Assembly: GCA_964650485.1 (NCBI GenBank)
Contig: CAZYTX010000044.1
Coordinates: forward strand, 1 to 30,858
DNA from: CAZYTX01 sp964650485
Lineage (GTDB): Bacteria; RBG-13-61-14; DATKZS01
DNA length: 30,858 nt
Direction of reading: 5' to 3'
Numbering within the stretch: the first letter of the stretch is position 1; each line of letters starts with the position of its first letter. Made by a program: the position numbers and the translations under genes. This document shows positions 23,196 through 30,858 of this stretch, in pieces. The notes under the pieces are model-generated. The model was not told the DNA's origin, made no database searches, and saw only the letters and a program-made list of their open reading frames with translations.

Positions 23196-25499
23196 ATGGA
23201 CGAGAAGAGGAAAAAATATCTGAAGATTTTCAAGGGGGAAGCCGAGGAGCACCTGATGGTCCTGAACAAGGGACTGCTGGAGCTCGAACAGGGCAGCGCC
23301 TCCCCGGGGACTATCAACAATATCTTCAGGGCCGCGCATACCCTCAAGGGGTCATCGCGAATGCTGGGGCTCGAGAATATCGGGGCCATCGCACACAAGA
23401 TGGAGGACATCTTCAAGGCCGTTGAAAACAAGGAGCTCGAGCCCGAAGCACATGTAGTGGACCTGCTCTTCAAAGGCATGGATACCATAACCAGGCTGCT
23501 CGATCCCGACGCCGGCGGAGAGGTTGAAACGGAAAACGTGATAAAGAGTCTCGATCAGGTCTTTGAGAAGAAGCCCTCTCCCGCAGCCGAAAAGAAAAAG
23601 AAACCCGCGAAAAAAGCCAGGAAGAAAGCCGTACCGGAAGAGGAGCCCGTCCCCCCAGAGGAAGAGCTGGAGTTCAGCGTCGAGCAAAAATCCCCGGAGC
23701 CTCCTTTAGCAGCGGAGCCAGAGGACAAGCCCCCGCCGGAAAAACAGGAACCGGAAACTCAAGCAGTGCAAAAAGCAGCGGACACCCTGCGCGTTGACGT
23801 GGCCAGGCTCGACCGCATGGTGGACCTCAGCGGTGAGCTGACCATTAACAAGGGGAAGATCGAGTCCAAGTCGCACATCGCAAAGCAGATGCTTGACAAT
23901 ATAAGCTCGCTGCTCACCGATTTCGACTCGCTCACCAGCGACGGGAGCCGCCCCCGGGCCAAGGCTCAACTTCAGGAGATCAGGAACGCATGCTACGAGT
24001 TCGTGCAGGAGCTTTCAGAGGACGTGGTCGAGCTTGACATGAACGTGGGCGAGATACAAAACAGCGCCCTCAACCTGCGCATGACACCGGCAAGCTCTTT
24101 GTTCGACGAGTTCCCCAGGCTGGTGAGAGACCTATCAAGGGACCTCGAAAAAAAGGCCAGGATAATAATCCAGGGTGAAGACACCGAGGTGGACAAGAGG
24201 CTGCTCGAGCAGTTGAGGGGGCCTTTGGTGCACCTCATAAGGAACGCGTGCGACCACGGAATAGAATCACCGGAGCAGCGCATGAAGAGCAACAAGACAG
24301 AAACCGGCACCATAACATTGAAAGCCTATCACCACGGCGCAACCGTGGTCATAGAGGTGATAGACGACGGCGCGGGAATGGACGCCGAGCGCATAAAAAA
24401 CACCGCGCTCACCAGGGGAATTATTGACGAGAAAACAGCTTCAGAGCTGAACGAGCAGGAGACCTACTACCTGGCCCTCATGCCCGGCTTCTCAACCAGC
24501 GAGATAATCACCGACCTCTCCGGCAGAGGAGTGGGACTTGACGTGGTAAAGAACAACGTGGAGGCCCTCCGAGGCGACATGAACATCGAGTCCAGCCCCG
24601 GCCAGGGCACAAAGATCGAGCTGCGACTGCCTCTCACAGTGTCAATTATCGAGGTGCTCCTGGTAATGCAGGGAGGAGAGCTATACGCCATACCCCTGCC
24701 CTCGGTCGAAGGTGTGGTAAGGACCAAGGTCTCAGAGCTGGTGGTTGACAGGGGAAGGGAGACCCTGCCGGTACACGGGCAACTGCTGTCTCTGATAAGG
24801 CTGAAGGACCTCTTGGGACTGCCTCCCCTGCCCGGCTATGAGCGCGACTTGAGGTCGTCCGAAGACGCCCTTAACGTGGTAATATTGAAATTCCGCAACC
24901 AGAGGCTGGCACTGGAAGTGGACGGCGCAATGCGAGAGCAGGAGATAATGGTGAAAACCACGGGAGCGCACATCAAGAAGGCGCCCATGGTGTCGGGCGC
25001 GACCATACTCAGGAAAGGCGAACCCACCCTGATCCTCAACGTGTTCGACATTTTCGAGAGAGCGGAGAAGATGGAGGGCAAGCGCATAAGTGAGATCGTC
25101 TCCGTATGGGAAAAGGAGCAGCGCCCTCCCAGGATACTGGTGGTTGACGATTCCATCACCACCAGGACCATTGAAAAGAGCATCCTCGAAAGGTCGGGAT
25201 ACGAGGTGGTGACCGCAGTGGACGGAGAGCAGGGGGTGATAGAGATTGAAAAGGCCGAACCCATGTTCGACCTGTTCGTGATTGATATTGACATGCCCGG
25301 AATGAACGGGTTCGAGCTCACGGAGAAAATCCGACAGGACCCCGGCACCGGTGACCTCCCCGTTATCATACTCACCTCCCGGGCCTCGGACGATGACAAG
25401 AGACGCGGCATTAACGTGGGCGCCCAGGCATACATAGTAAAAGGCGCCTTTGACCAGAACGTGCTCCTGGACACGGTAAGAAGTCTGATCGGAGATTGA
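23196..25499 (+). CDS. cheA: CheA-receiver hybrid histidine kinase (FrzE-like)
   Basis: 767 residues. Domains in order: Hpt with His48 (AAHTLKGSS); a charged Lys/Pro/Glu linker (about 118-198) where the CheY-binding P2 domain would normally be; P3 dimerisation helices (RVDVARLDRMVDLSGELTI); the ATPase with N box HLIRNACDHG (346-355), DDGAGMD (390-396) and GRGVGLD (443-449); a CheW-like domain (about 485-615); and a complete receiver with Asp651-Asp652, phosphoacceptor Asp697 and Lys749. It autophosphorylates on His48 in response to receptor signals and can pass phosphate to its own receiver, to the DUF4388 regulator or to CheB. The same architecture is known from Myxococcus FrzE. The ribosome site ahead of ATG 23196 is weak. 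Confidence 0.95.
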   Translation: MDEKRKKYLKIFKGEAEEHLMVLNKGLLELEQGSASPGTINNIFRAAHTLKGSSRMLGLENIGAIAHKMEDIFKAVENKELEPEAHVVDLLFKGMDTITRLLDPDAGGEVETENVIKSLDQVFEKKPSPAAEKKKKPAKKARKKAVPEEEPVPPEEELEFSVEQKSPEPPLAAEPEDKPPPEKQEPETQAVQKAADTLRVDVARLDRMVDLSGELTINKGKIESKSHIAKQMLDNISSLLTDFDSLTSDGSRPRAKAQLQEIRNACYEFVQELSEDVVELDMNVGEIQNSALNLRMTPASSLFDEFPRLVRDLSRDLEKKARIIIQGEDTEVDKRLLEQLRGPLVHLIRNACDHGIESPEQRMKSNKTETGTITLKAYHHGATVVIEVIDDGAGMDAERIKNTALTRGIIDEKTASELNEQETYYLALMPGFSTSEIITDLSGRGVGLDVVKNNVEALRGDMNIESSPGQGTKIELRLPLTVSIIEVLLVMQGGELYAIPLPSVEGVVRTKVSELVVDRGRETLPVHGQLLSLIRLKDLLGLPPLPGYERDLRSSEDALNVVILKFRNQRLALEVDGAMREQEIMVKTTGAHIKKAPMVSGATILRKGEPTLILNVFDIFERAEKMEGKRISEIVSVWEKEQRPPRILVVDDSITTRTIEKSILERSGYEVVTAVDGEQGVIEIEKAEPMFDLFVIDIDMPGMNGFELTEKIRQDPGTGDLPVIILTSRASDDDKRRGINVGAQAYIVKGAFDQNVLLDTVRSLIGD

Positions 25500-25500
25500 G

Positions 25501-26691
25501 GTGGAAAAGGAGAAGATAAAGGTCCTTATTGCAGACGACTCTCCGGTGGTCAGGGAAGTCTTGAAGGACATGATCTCGGGCGAGGCCGACCTCGAAGTGA
25601 TCGGCGAGGCCAAGAACGGCCGCGAGGCCGTGGACCTGGCAGAATCTCTGAAGCCGGACATGATAACCATGGACGTGATAATGCCGGTCATGAACGGACT
25701 GGAGGCGGTACAAGAGATAATGGCGTACACGCCCGCGCCCATCATGGTGTTCAGCTCGGTGGTTGACGACAAGGAGATGGACGTTGCTTTCCAGTCCATT
25801 GCAAGGGGGGCCCTGGAGGTGATGGAGAAGCCCAAGGTGACCTCGGGCCAGCAGTACGACGACATACGGGAGGATTTTCTGGCCAAGATCAGGATGCTAT
25901 CGCGCATACAGGTGCTGCCCCACCTTGGGGGAAAGCGAAGAAGACAGAGGGCCGGGAACCAAGCGGGCGCCGCGGGACCTGGAGCGCCGGCCGGCAACAC
26001 CGGGACCGGGGCATCCACCGGCGGGCGGGTGGTCCCCCCGGAGAGGGAAATACCGCCTCCCGAGGTCCCGGAGGAAGCGGTTGTCGAGCCCGTAAAGGGC
26101 CTGGTCGAGCTGCCGCCCATGAAGCTGGTGAAGAGAAAGATCATGGCAATGGGGGCCAGCACCGGCGGCCCCAAGGCCCTGGTGCAGATATTCAGCCGCA
26201 TACCAAGGAGTTTCCCCATGCCCGTGCTGGTGGTCCAGCACATAGCGAAGAGCTTCGCCCCCGGCCTGGTCAACTGGCTCAACCGCGAGTCCGAGATACA
26301 GGTGGCCCTTGCCGAGGACAAGAGCAGGCCGCAGAGGGGAATGGTATACCTGGCGCCCACCGGCACTCACATGATAGTGGAACGCGGGGTGATAAGGCTC
26401 TCCGACTCGGACCCGGTGAACTCGTGCAAGCCTTCCGCGGACGTGCTCTTCAACTCGATAGCCGAATCCATGGGAAGCGTGGCTATAGGCGTGCTCCTCA
26501 CAGGCATGGGCAGAGACGGGGCCGAGGGGCTCCGGGCAATAAGGCAAAGCCAAGGGATGACCCTGGTGCAGGACCAGAAGACCTCGGTTATCTTCGGCAT
26601 GCCAAGGGCGGCCATCGAGCTGGACGCGGCCCACGAAGTGGTCCCGCTTTTTGATATCCCAGAGGCTATTGTGCGATACATGACAAAATAA
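25501..26691 (+). CDS. cheB: CheB-type receptor methylesterase/response regulator
   Basis: 396 residues. The start is GTG at 25501, one base after the cheA stop, with GGAG inside the end of cheA, so translation is closely linked. Receiver domain 1-125: Asp12-Asp13, phosphoacceptor Asp58 (MITMDVIMPVMNG), Lys near 111 (MEKPK). A glycine/alanine/proline-rich linker (about 143-205), longer than in E. coli CheB, leads to the methylesterase with the full catalytic triad Ser220 (GASTGG), His247 (VQHIAK) and Asp339 (GMGRDG). Phosphorylated CheB removes methyl groups placed by CheR, giving adaptation. With CheR it shows that this system uses methylated receptors, although none is encoded in the window. 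Confidence 0.96.
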   Translation: MEKEKIKVLIADDSPVVREVLKDMISGEADLEVIGEAKNGREAVDLAESLKPDMITMDVIMPVMNGLEAVQEIMAYTPAPIMVFSSVVDDKEMDVAFQSIARGALEVMEKPKVTSGQQYDDIREDFLAKIRMLSRIQVLPHLGGKRRRQRAGNQAGAAGPGAPAGNTGTGASTGGRVVPPEREIPPPEVPEEAVVEPVKGLVELPPMKLVKRKIMAMGASTGGPKALVQIFSRIPRSFPMPVLVVQHIAKSFAPGLVNWLNRESEIQVALAEDKSRPQRGMVYLAPTGTHMIVERGVIRLSDSDPVNSCKPSADVLFNSIAESMGSVAIGVLLTGMGRDGAEGLRAIRQSQGMTLVQDQKTSVIFGMPRAAIELDAAHEVVPLFDIPEAIVRYMTK

Positions 26692-26707
26692 GATGAAAGG
26701 ATGGGCC

Positions 26708-27418
26708 ATGAAAAATACCCGCCCTGAAATTAAAAGACCGCAAAATCGCTTCCGCTCATTCATGCACTGGTCCGGTGCAGTGGTCACCGTGTTGCTGCTG
26801 CTCGCAAGCTCATGCACGAGGCCGGCCGAGGAGCAGGAGCAGCGAAAAGAGGAGAAAAAGCACGTTTACAAGGATCTCAAACCCGAGGTATACCCCGTCC
26901 CTGGAAAGATCAAGGACGCCCTGCCCGGCCTCCTGAACGACAACATCTACGTGTACCGCGAGATAGCAAAGACCGTGAACCTGGTCGCCTACGTGCCCGA
27001 CTACTCCAGGGAGGCGGCCATAAAGATGATGTCCGAGGCATTTCTCGCCCTCTCCGGAAAGGATGAACTCAGAAAAGACATCGACTTCTGGATAATACAG
27101 ATTCAGCCCCAGCCTCCAGGGGAGGAAGCGCAACAAAGCCCTGGAAATGAAGGAGAGGAGTCACAGGTGGTGGTTTGGGGGGTGAGACCCGCAGAGGTGG
27201 ACCAGTACAAACAGTCCGGAGACCTTGCCGAGTTTTTAAAGACCTCCGAGTACCTCCTGGTGGACGACGAGATAATTGCCAAGGGAGAGGAGAGGATGGA
27301 GTCCGTGCCCGGCATCAAGGGAAAACCCGCACAGGAAGAGGCAGAGGAGCCCGGCAAAGAGCAGGGTAAGAAGGAACCGGACGAGCCCGCCCGGGATGCA
27401 AAACCCGTAAACAGGTAA
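26708..27418 (+). CDS. Predicted lipoprotein at the end of the chemosensory operon
   Basis: 236 residues. A basic start and hydrophobic stretch end in LASSC, with Cys36 as the predicted lipidated residue. ATG 26708 is preferred to ATG 26693 because AAAGGA lies seven bases upstream of it. The mature part begins with a highly charged stretch, then a small folded region (about 60-120: LPGLLNDNIYVYREIAKTVNLVAYVPDYSREAAIKMMSEAF), then IDFWIIQIQP and VVVWGVRPAEVDQYK. The last 45 residues are a low-complexity Glu/Lys/Pro/Ala tail. I recognise no family. It starts 16 bases after cheB and is probably part of the same transcript. Confidence 0.75.
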   Translation: MKNTRPEIKRPQNRFRSFMHWSGAVVTVLLLLASSCTRPAEEQEQRKEEKKHVYKDLKPEVYPVPGKIKDALPGLLNDNIYVYREIAKTVNLVAYVPDYSREAAIKMMSEAFLALSGKDELRKDIDFWIIQIQPQPPGEEAQQSPGNEGEESQVVVWGVRPAEVDQYKQSGDLAEFLKTSEYLLVDDEIIAKGEERMESVPGIKGKPAQEEAEEPGKEQGKKEPDEPARDAKPVNR

Positions 27419-27455
27419 TATATTTATCTGCTAGAGACCACTACAAAGGACCCAT

Positions 27456-29120
27456 ATGATGTCTCCGCTTGCACTGGACATAGCAAAGTGGGCCCATGGC
27501 CTGGAATACCAGGGCATTCCCGACCGGGTGATGACAAAGGCATCCCTACAGACCTTTTCCATGCTCGCGGCAATGAACGCGGGCGCAAGGCACGAGATCG
27601 GGGAGATGGTCTTGGCCGCGGTTGAATCCTGGGCCGGTGAGGGACCGTGCACGCTTATCCCCGGCGGCAGGAAGGCTGACATGCTCTCCGCTGCATATGC
27701 CAACTCCGCCCTAAGCATGACCCTGGACTACGATGACTACCTGCTGTTCGGGCACACAGGGCACAGCGCGGTGTGCGCTTCCCTGGCCGTGGCGGAAAAG
27801 GAGCGGCGGTCGGTGAAGGCCATGCTGACCGCCCAGGTGATAGCAAATGAGGTCACGGGGCGGCTTGGCGCGGGCGTGCTGCTGGGTCCCCACAACGGCC
27901 AGGGCTGGTCACACATCCACCTGGCAGGGGCCGCGGTTGCCGCGGCCAAGCTGATGGAGCTTTCAGTCGAACAGACCGCGCACGCCATGGCCATATCCCT
28001 TTACCAGCCCACCTACGTGCTCTGGCCCGGATTCATGGGGCCCGACTCCAAGACCACCACCGCGGCAACCCCGATCGTGGCCGGGCTCATCGCGGCGGTC
28101 CTGGCATCCAAAGGGGCCACCGGCCCCCTTGACATAATCGAGCACCCGCAGGGTTACCTGGCCCGCATGAGCTACGTGCCCGCGCCCTTTTTCATCTCCG
28201 GCCTCGGAAGGGCCTGGGTCACGGACACCCTGGCCTACAAGATATATCCCGGCTGCGCTTACATTGACACCTCGGTTGACGCGGTGCTGAAGATCATGCG
28301 GGAGCACAAGGATGAGACCGGGGAGGAGTTGCGCGCAGAGGACGTCTCCGAGGTGCTGGTCGAGGCCACCATACTCACCAAGGAGATGGACGCGCTCAGC
28401 AAGACCGGCGGCGCCTTTGATCCCTTGAACCCGGTCTCCATAAACTTCTCCATACCCGGCAACCTGGCCATAGCCCTGCTGCGGGGGAGGCTGGACGCCG
28501 AGGACTTCTCAAAAGAGGCGCTGATAAACAATGCCGAGTCAATACTTGAAGTGTCCAGGAAGGTGAGGCTGGTCCACGACTGGTCCCTGACCCTGCGCCT
28601 TCTGGAGTCCTTCAACAAGGCGCTGAACATAGGCGACATTTTAAAGCAGCTAAAGTCAAAGGACCTCATAGGGATGAGGGCACGGGCAAAAGAGCATTAC
28701 AGCAGCTCCATGGGGCTCTCATTATCGGATGTAAAAGAGATGCTCGACCAGGCCCCCCAGGTCAAAGGCATGGCATGGGAGGGGGTCAAATCATGGATCA
28801 ACTCTGCCATATCCGGCGGCGCTCCGGGGGCGCGGGAGAAATTCGACCTGGGGTCCTGTGCCCTGGAAGAGTTCACCATGCCGTTCGCCTCCCGGGTCAC
28901 CGTGACCAGGAAAGACGGCCACAAAATGAGCGCCACACAGGAAATCCCCTTTGGCGGGCCCGGCTATCCCCTTGACAAGACTACTGAATTCGTGCTAGAC
29001 AAATATCGCCGAGAAGCAGGGAAAAATATTTCTGACAATAAAATAAACGAGCTTTCAAATTCAGCGCAGGCCCTTCACAAGCTCTCGCTGCAAAAGTTCA
29101 TCGAGCTATGCATTAAGTGA
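27456..29120 (+). CDS. MmgE/PrpD-family protein (2-methylcitrate dehydratase-like)
   Basis: 554 residues. The N-terminal helical domain has the MmgE/PrpD hallmarks: ALDIAKWAHGLEYQGIPDRV, then YANSALSMTLDYDDYLLFGHTGHSAV, in which the Asp and His residues are the family's usual active-site group. It continues with GRLGAGVLLGPHNGQGWSH, MGPDSKTTTAATPIVAGL and KIYPGCAYIDTSVDAVL. Family members include 2-methylcitrate dehydratase (propionate breakdown) and cis-aconitate decarboxylase. At 554 residues it is about 70-100 longer than typical members, mostly in the C-terminal half. No methylcitrate cycle genes adjoin it, so the substrate is unknown. ATG 27456 has AAAGGA five bases upstream; an ATG follows directly at 27459. 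Confidence 0.88.
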   Translation: MMSPLALDIAKWAHGLEYQGIPDRVMTKASLQTFSMLAAMNAGARHEIGEMVLAAVESWAGEGPCTLIPGGRKADMLSAAYANSALSMTLDYDDYLLFGHTGHSAVCASLAVAEKERRSVKAMLTAQVIANEVTGRLGAGVLLGPHNGQGWSHIHLAGAAVAAAKLMELSVEQTAHAMAISLYQPTYVLWPGFMGPDSKTTTAATPIVAGLIAAVLASKGATGPLDIIEHPQGYLARMSYVPAPFFISGLGRAWVTDTLAYKIYPGCAYIDTSVDAVLKIMREHKDETGEELRAEDVSEVLVEATILTKEMDALSKTGGAFDPLNPVSINFSIPGNLAIALLRGRLDAEDFSKEALINNAESILEVSRKVRLVHDWSLTLRLLESFNKALNIGDILKQLKSKDLIGMRARAKEHYSSSMGLSLSDVKEMLDQAPQVKGMAWEGVKSWINSAISGGAPGAREKFDLGSCALEEFTMPFASRVTVTRKDGHKMSATQEIPFGGPGYPLDKTTEFVLDKYRREAGKNISDNKINELSNSAQALHKLSLQKFIELCIK

Positions 29121-29223
29121 AAAAGCCGCCCGTGCTAAACGCCCCGCGCTCTTCGCTCACCGCGCCTTTCTCAAAGCTCAAAGAAAATAAGTCCAAGGGC
29201 ATATGTGCGGAGGAGGAGTCAAA

Positions 29224-30312
29224 GTGAAATACATGAATGCAGCAAGGCACTTGAAAGAATCCGTTCAGCCCGGACGGGTAGCCGACTTTTTTATCTCGCC
29301 AGTGCATCACCCGGACCTTATCATGAGTATCCTCATTGAAAAGGAGCGCCATAACCTGGCTGCGAAATCAAAAAAGACAAGCGCTCCCACACGTGCCCGT
29401 TCAACCCGGCTGCAAAAAGCCAAAACTTGCACGAAAAAGCAAAGCGGATGGTGGAACCCTTTCAAGCTGGTGATGAGGTACGCCTTCCTGCTAGGTGTGC
29501 TCATGTTCATCTCATGCGCGTTCGCGCCCCATTCCATCATCAGCGAGACCCCGGTGATAAAACAGGTCAGGCAGCCGCATTCACTTGACAGGGATGACCT
29601 GGGCGTGTCCGCCCGGCTCCTCTCCCCCTGGGATGCTGCCAAAGAGCTTTTCAAGAACGGCGCATTTACAAGGCCGGTGACCGAGAACTTTGCCGGCCGG
29701 CTCTTTTCCGGCGACTGGGCCGGTCTGGCGCTTATCAGCCAAGATGGAAACGTAAGCGCCCTGGCGAGGAAGGGCTCCTACTCCAGCGTGTCCCAATGGC
29801 TTGAAAACTACAAGGAACTGGAGGACGAGAACAGGTGGCTCAGGACCTCGTTTCACTCTCTTCAAAGAGTGCGCGACCAGAGGAAAATCTACATGGAGAT
29901 CAACCTCGCTGAAGACCTGCTTTTCGTGAAGATGAACACCCAGGTGCTATACAAGTTCCCCATTGTCTCGGGAAAGAACTTCGTTCCCAGGGACAGCCGC
30001 AGGCGACCACGCTTCCGCACTCCCAGGGGCATCCTCACGGTCAAGAGGAAGGAATTAAGGCCGGTGTGGCACCCCCCGGCGTGGTTCTGGACAGAGCGGG
30101 GAGCGGAGATCCCGGAGAGGAGGTTCGGCATCAGGGGGGTACTTGGCAAATACCGTCTGAACCTCGGGAACGGCTACGGAATACACGGGACAAGGAACGG
30201 AAGGATAGGAAGGCCGGGCAAGCGCTCGCACGGGTGCATAAGGATGAACGAGAAGGACCTGGAGCTGGTGTATCAACTGGCCGACAAGGGCACGCAGGTG
30301 TATGTCTACTAG
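29224..30312 (+). CDS. Membrane-anchored L,D-transpeptidase (YkuD domain)
   Basis: 362 residues from GTG 29224, chosen because GGAGGAG lies five to seven bases upstream; ATG 29203 would leave that site inside the gene. About 80 basic, low-complexity residues precede a single membrane helix (about 83-101, YAFLLGVLMFISCAFA), so the enzyme domain is periplasmic. A helical spacer (WLENYKELEDENRWLR) leads to the YkuD domain, with GYGIHGTRNG and the catalytic SHGCIRM (His336, Cys338). Such enzymes make 3-3 cross-links in peptidoglycan or attach proteins such as Braun lipoprotein to it. The long cytoplasmic basic N-terminus is unusual. It is followed by a convergent toxin-antitoxin module. Confidence 0.9.
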   Translation: MKYMNAARHLKESVQPGRVADFFISPVHHPDLIMSILIEKERHNLAAKSKKTSAPTRARSTRLQKAKTCTKKQSGWWNPFKLVMRYAFLLGVLMFISCAFAPHSIISETPVIKQVRQPHSLDRDDLGVSARLLSPWDAAKELFKNGAFTRPVTENFAGRLFSGDWAGLALISQDGNVSALARKGSYSSVSQWLENYKELEDENRWLRTSFHSLQRVRDQRKIYMEINLAEDLLFVKMNTQVLYKFPIVSGKNFVPRDSRRRPRFRTPRGILTVKRKELRPVWHPPAWFWTERGAEIPERRFGIRGVLGKYRLNLGNGYGIHGTRNGRIGRPGKRSHGCIRMNEKDLELVYQLADKGTQVYVY

Positions 30313-30324
30313 CTCGATTCGGGA

Positions 30325-30638
30325 TTAAGATTTTTCTTTAGAGGAGCGTCTTTTCCAATAGCCGGGCCTCCTTCGGCCGTGGGCAACTGCAATCACCTGG
30401 ACATTGTCTCCAATTTCCTTGTGTATACAATAGAGAAAGGAAAACGCCGGAGCAGGTACCTCCTGGTCCCGTGCAGGTAAGGAGGCCAAAATGCCGGGGC
30501 GCCACCTATCCTTTCCACGGCCAAGTCTGTTTCAGAGAGGAAAGCCTCAGCGGCTTGTTCGCTTCTTTCTTTGTACCATCTGTAAGCGGCGCGAGCCTCT
30601 TCAAGCGCCCGGGGATGAAACTGTAGCTCTCCGGGCAT
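30325..30638 (-). pseudogene. ParE/RelE-type toxin, frameshifted
   Basis: The intact frame (30393-30638) encodes 81 residues of a RelE/ParE toxin: MPGELQFHPRALEEARAAYR, SETDLAVERI, then RRYLLRRFPFSIVY, after which it ends abnormally. In another frame the missing C-terminus continues as KEIGDNVQVIAVAHGRRRP then GYWKRRSSKEKS, stopping at 30325-30327; VIAVAHGRRRPGYW is the family's usual ending. The join is at an ACAC run (30421-30424; GTGT on the plus strand), so a 2-base AC duplication explains it. The restored protein would be about 103 residues, the normal size. Either the toxin is inactivated or this is a sequencing error. Its ATG overlaps the antitoxin stop (TGATG). Confidence 0.85.
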
Positions 30639-30858
30639 CAGCCTTCCATTATTCTTTTTCGAGCTTCCGGCCAGGGCACCGGACGCACAGTCCCGGATTC
30701 GAGATCGCTGATCCGAGCTTGCAATTCCTTGCTCCAGGCGGCCTCCAAGTCCTCGTCAATTTCTTCATCCAGGCTTTCCAACAGAGACCCCGCGAGCGCT
30801 GCCCTGGCCTCGACGGGAAGCTTCATGGCTTCTTCCAGGATGTCATATGCGTCTTTTT
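30638..30858 (-). CDS. Addiction-module antitoxin component, 5' end beyond window
   Basis: The frame is open from the window edge, so the first residues are missing. The visible part reads KDAYDILEEAMKLPVEARA, then LAGSLLESLDEE, DEDLEAAWSKELQARISDLE and SGTVRPVPWPEARKRI. This is the standard ParE/RelE-partner antitoxin family: an N-terminal helix for DNA binding or dimerisation, then a toxin-wrapping tail ending in the xPWxExRxRI motif. An internal ATG at 30826 could be mistaken for the start, but residues before it still match the family. It ends in a one-base overlap with the toxin gene, the usual antitoxin-first order. Confidence 0.85.
   Translation of the reverse strand, partial: KDAYDILEEAMKLPVEARAALAGSLLESLDEEIDEDLEAAWSKELQARISDLESGTVRPVPWPEARKRIMEG

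Overview
The window looks like a piece of chromosome from a Gram-negative, GC-rich bacterium of deltaproteobacterial type (Myxococcota/Desulfobacterota-like). The hints are a Frz/Che-type chemosensory operon with a CheA-receiver hybrid and a receiver-DUF4388 protein, a FrzS-like pseudo-receiver/coiled-coil protein, a gliding-type ABC transporter with DUF4340 partner, a YfgM/BamB-like envelope pair, TolQ and lipoproteins. No rRNA, tRNA, CRISPR array, transposase or phage gene was recognised. The lineage is an inference from gene content only.

Layout. 1-502 is intergenic, with strong palindromes and a good sigma70-type promoter. 503-3987 (+) encodes an NSS sodium symporter, a membrane-anchored TPR protein and a BamB-like beta-propeller lipoprotein. 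4125-4487 (+) is a single-domain PilZ protein facing a tiny LysW-like zinc-ribbon protein (4494-4673, -). 4839-7028 (+) holds a TolQ-type channel subunit without TolR and a Tat-exported sulfatase. 7159-10155 (+) is a PhnP-like metallo-hydrolase, alanine dehydrogenase and the FrzS-like protein. 10167-13515 (-) carries an FAD oxidoreductase, a TIM-barrel epimerase-like protein and an SGNH hydrolase. 13818-15122 (+) is tyrosyl-tRNA synthetase, flanked by copies of a small palindromic repeat. 15256-27418 (+) is a long co-directional run: ABC ATPase, permease, GldG-like protein, DUF4340 protein, a 79-residue protein, CheR-TPR, CheW, receiver-DUF4388, CheA-receiver, CheB and a lipoprotein. 27456-30312 (+) holds an MmgE/PrpD-family protein and an L,D-transpeptidase. 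The window ends in a minus-strand toxin-antitoxin module whose ParE/RelE toxin is frameshifted and whose antitoxin runs off the end.

How the genes may work together. The 12-kb run from 15256 joins an ABC export/gliding-type complex to a complete adaptation-capable chemosensory core (kinase, adaptor, methyltransferase, methylesterase, two receiver outputs) but has no chemoreceptor gene. With the FrzS-like protein and the PilZ protein elsewhere in the window, this is compatible with control of surface motility or cell polarity, but that is inference. The most unusual non-coding signal is a family of at least four intergenic palindromes whose stems differ by compensatory changes while the flanking boxes stay alike.
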